Below, piece by piece: positions 5,680 through 5,918 of a DNA stretch of 5,918 bases (its first letter is position 1; every line of letters starts with the position of its first letter). The notes below the pieces were generated by a model. The model was given only the letters and a program-made list of their open reading frames with translations. It ran no database searches and was not told the origin of the DNA. The translations under genes were made by a program, and so were the position numbers. The stretch comes from Methylococcaceae bacterium NSP1-1 (GTDB taxonomy: Bacteria; Pseudomonadota; Gammaproteobacteria; Methylococcales; Methylomonadaceae): NCBI GenBank assembly GCA_002256465.1, contig NQJG01000055.1, positions 1-5,918 on the forward strand, read 5' to 3'.

Positions 5680-5918
5680 TTAATAGTCATCCAGATTCTC
5701 CGGCTCTTCGATAACCGGATTGGATAGTATGCCTATGCCTTCAATTTCTATTCTGGCGGTTTGTCCGGGTTTCATATAACCCCGTGGCTGCATTTTTACA
5801 CCCACACCGCTCGGCGTACCCGTAGTAATAACATCACCAGGTTCCAGTGTCATTGCTTGTGATAAATAAGCAATCATGTCATAGCAATTAAAAATCATTC
5901 GCCTGGTATTGCCATTCT
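5680..5918 (-). CDS. Fumarylacetoacetate hydrolase (FAH) family protein, C-terminal part
   Basis: Only the last 78 residues are in the window; the N-terminal part, with most metal ligands, lies beyond the right edge. The segment opens with NGNTRRMIFNCYDMIAYLSQ, which continues the family's usual N-G--RQ-- block, then has GDVITTGTPSGVGV, the conserved TGTP-GVG loop near the active site, and ends with the family's final strands (GQTARIEIEGIG, then LSNPV). The family hydrolyses or hydrates small 2-oxo acids, including fumarylpyruvate, acylpyruvates and 2-hydroxyhepta-2,4-diene-1,7-dioate, and also includes oxaloacetate decarboxylases; the residues here cannot separate these. An internal ATG at 5898 lies within the conserved part and is not a start. 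The gene converges on the zinc-finger gene with no clear terminator between them. Confidence 0.9.
   Translation of the reverse strand, partial: NGNTRRMIFNCYDMIAYLSQAMTLEPGDVITTGTPSGVGVKMQPRGYMKPGQTARIEIEGIGILSNPVIEEPENLDDY

Overview
The window looks like chromosomal DNA of a Gram-negative proteobacterium with moderate to low GC content. Supporting signs are outer-membrane-type lipoprotein signals, a Tat signal, a bacterial LonA protease and a DksA/TraR-type zinc-finger protein. A betaproteobacterium of the Nitrosomonadaceae type would fit the protein flavours, but that is an impression from sequence style and not a demonstrated assignment.

Left part (1-1712), minus strand: a peptidoglycan-remodelling pair. 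An L,D-transpeptidase lipoprotein with a PG_binding_1 and a YkuD domain is followed, in the same direction, by a Tat-exported M15/DUF882 peptidase of the YcbK/MepK family, cut off by the window's left edge. In E. coli the equivalent pair (ldtD-mepK) makes and cleaves 3-3 cross-links; here the order is the same but the genes are 248 bp apart. The gap holds a candidate promoter for the peptidase and a 13-codon reading frame with a good ribosome binding site that may be a relic.

Middle (1713-2208): about 500 bp of AT-rich DNA between divergent genes. On the minus strand it carries the frameshifted C-terminal end of an IS30-family transposase, directly upstream of the L,D-transpeptidase gene. A candidate promoter for the plus-strand operon lies at its right side.

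Right-centre (2209-5028), plus strand: a tight chaperone-protease operon. A small heat shock protein (Hsp20, 133 aa) is followed 9 bp later by a complete LonA protease (802 aa), whose ribosome binding site overlaps the hsp20 stop codon. The context is not the classical clpX-lon-hupB one, so this may be a second lon copy.

Right end (5029-5918): the 281 bp after lon are not empty. The minus strand holds an eroded fragment of a DUF58 protein, with its conserved core still readable. Then come a complete short DksA/TraR-family C4 zinc-finger protein (plus) and, convergent with it, the C-terminal end of a fumarylacetoacetate-hydrolase family enzyme (minus, cut by the right edge).

No RNA gene, CRISPR array or clearly new multi-gene system is visible. 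The most notable points are the three or four gene relics in the spacers and the hsp20-lon coupling.
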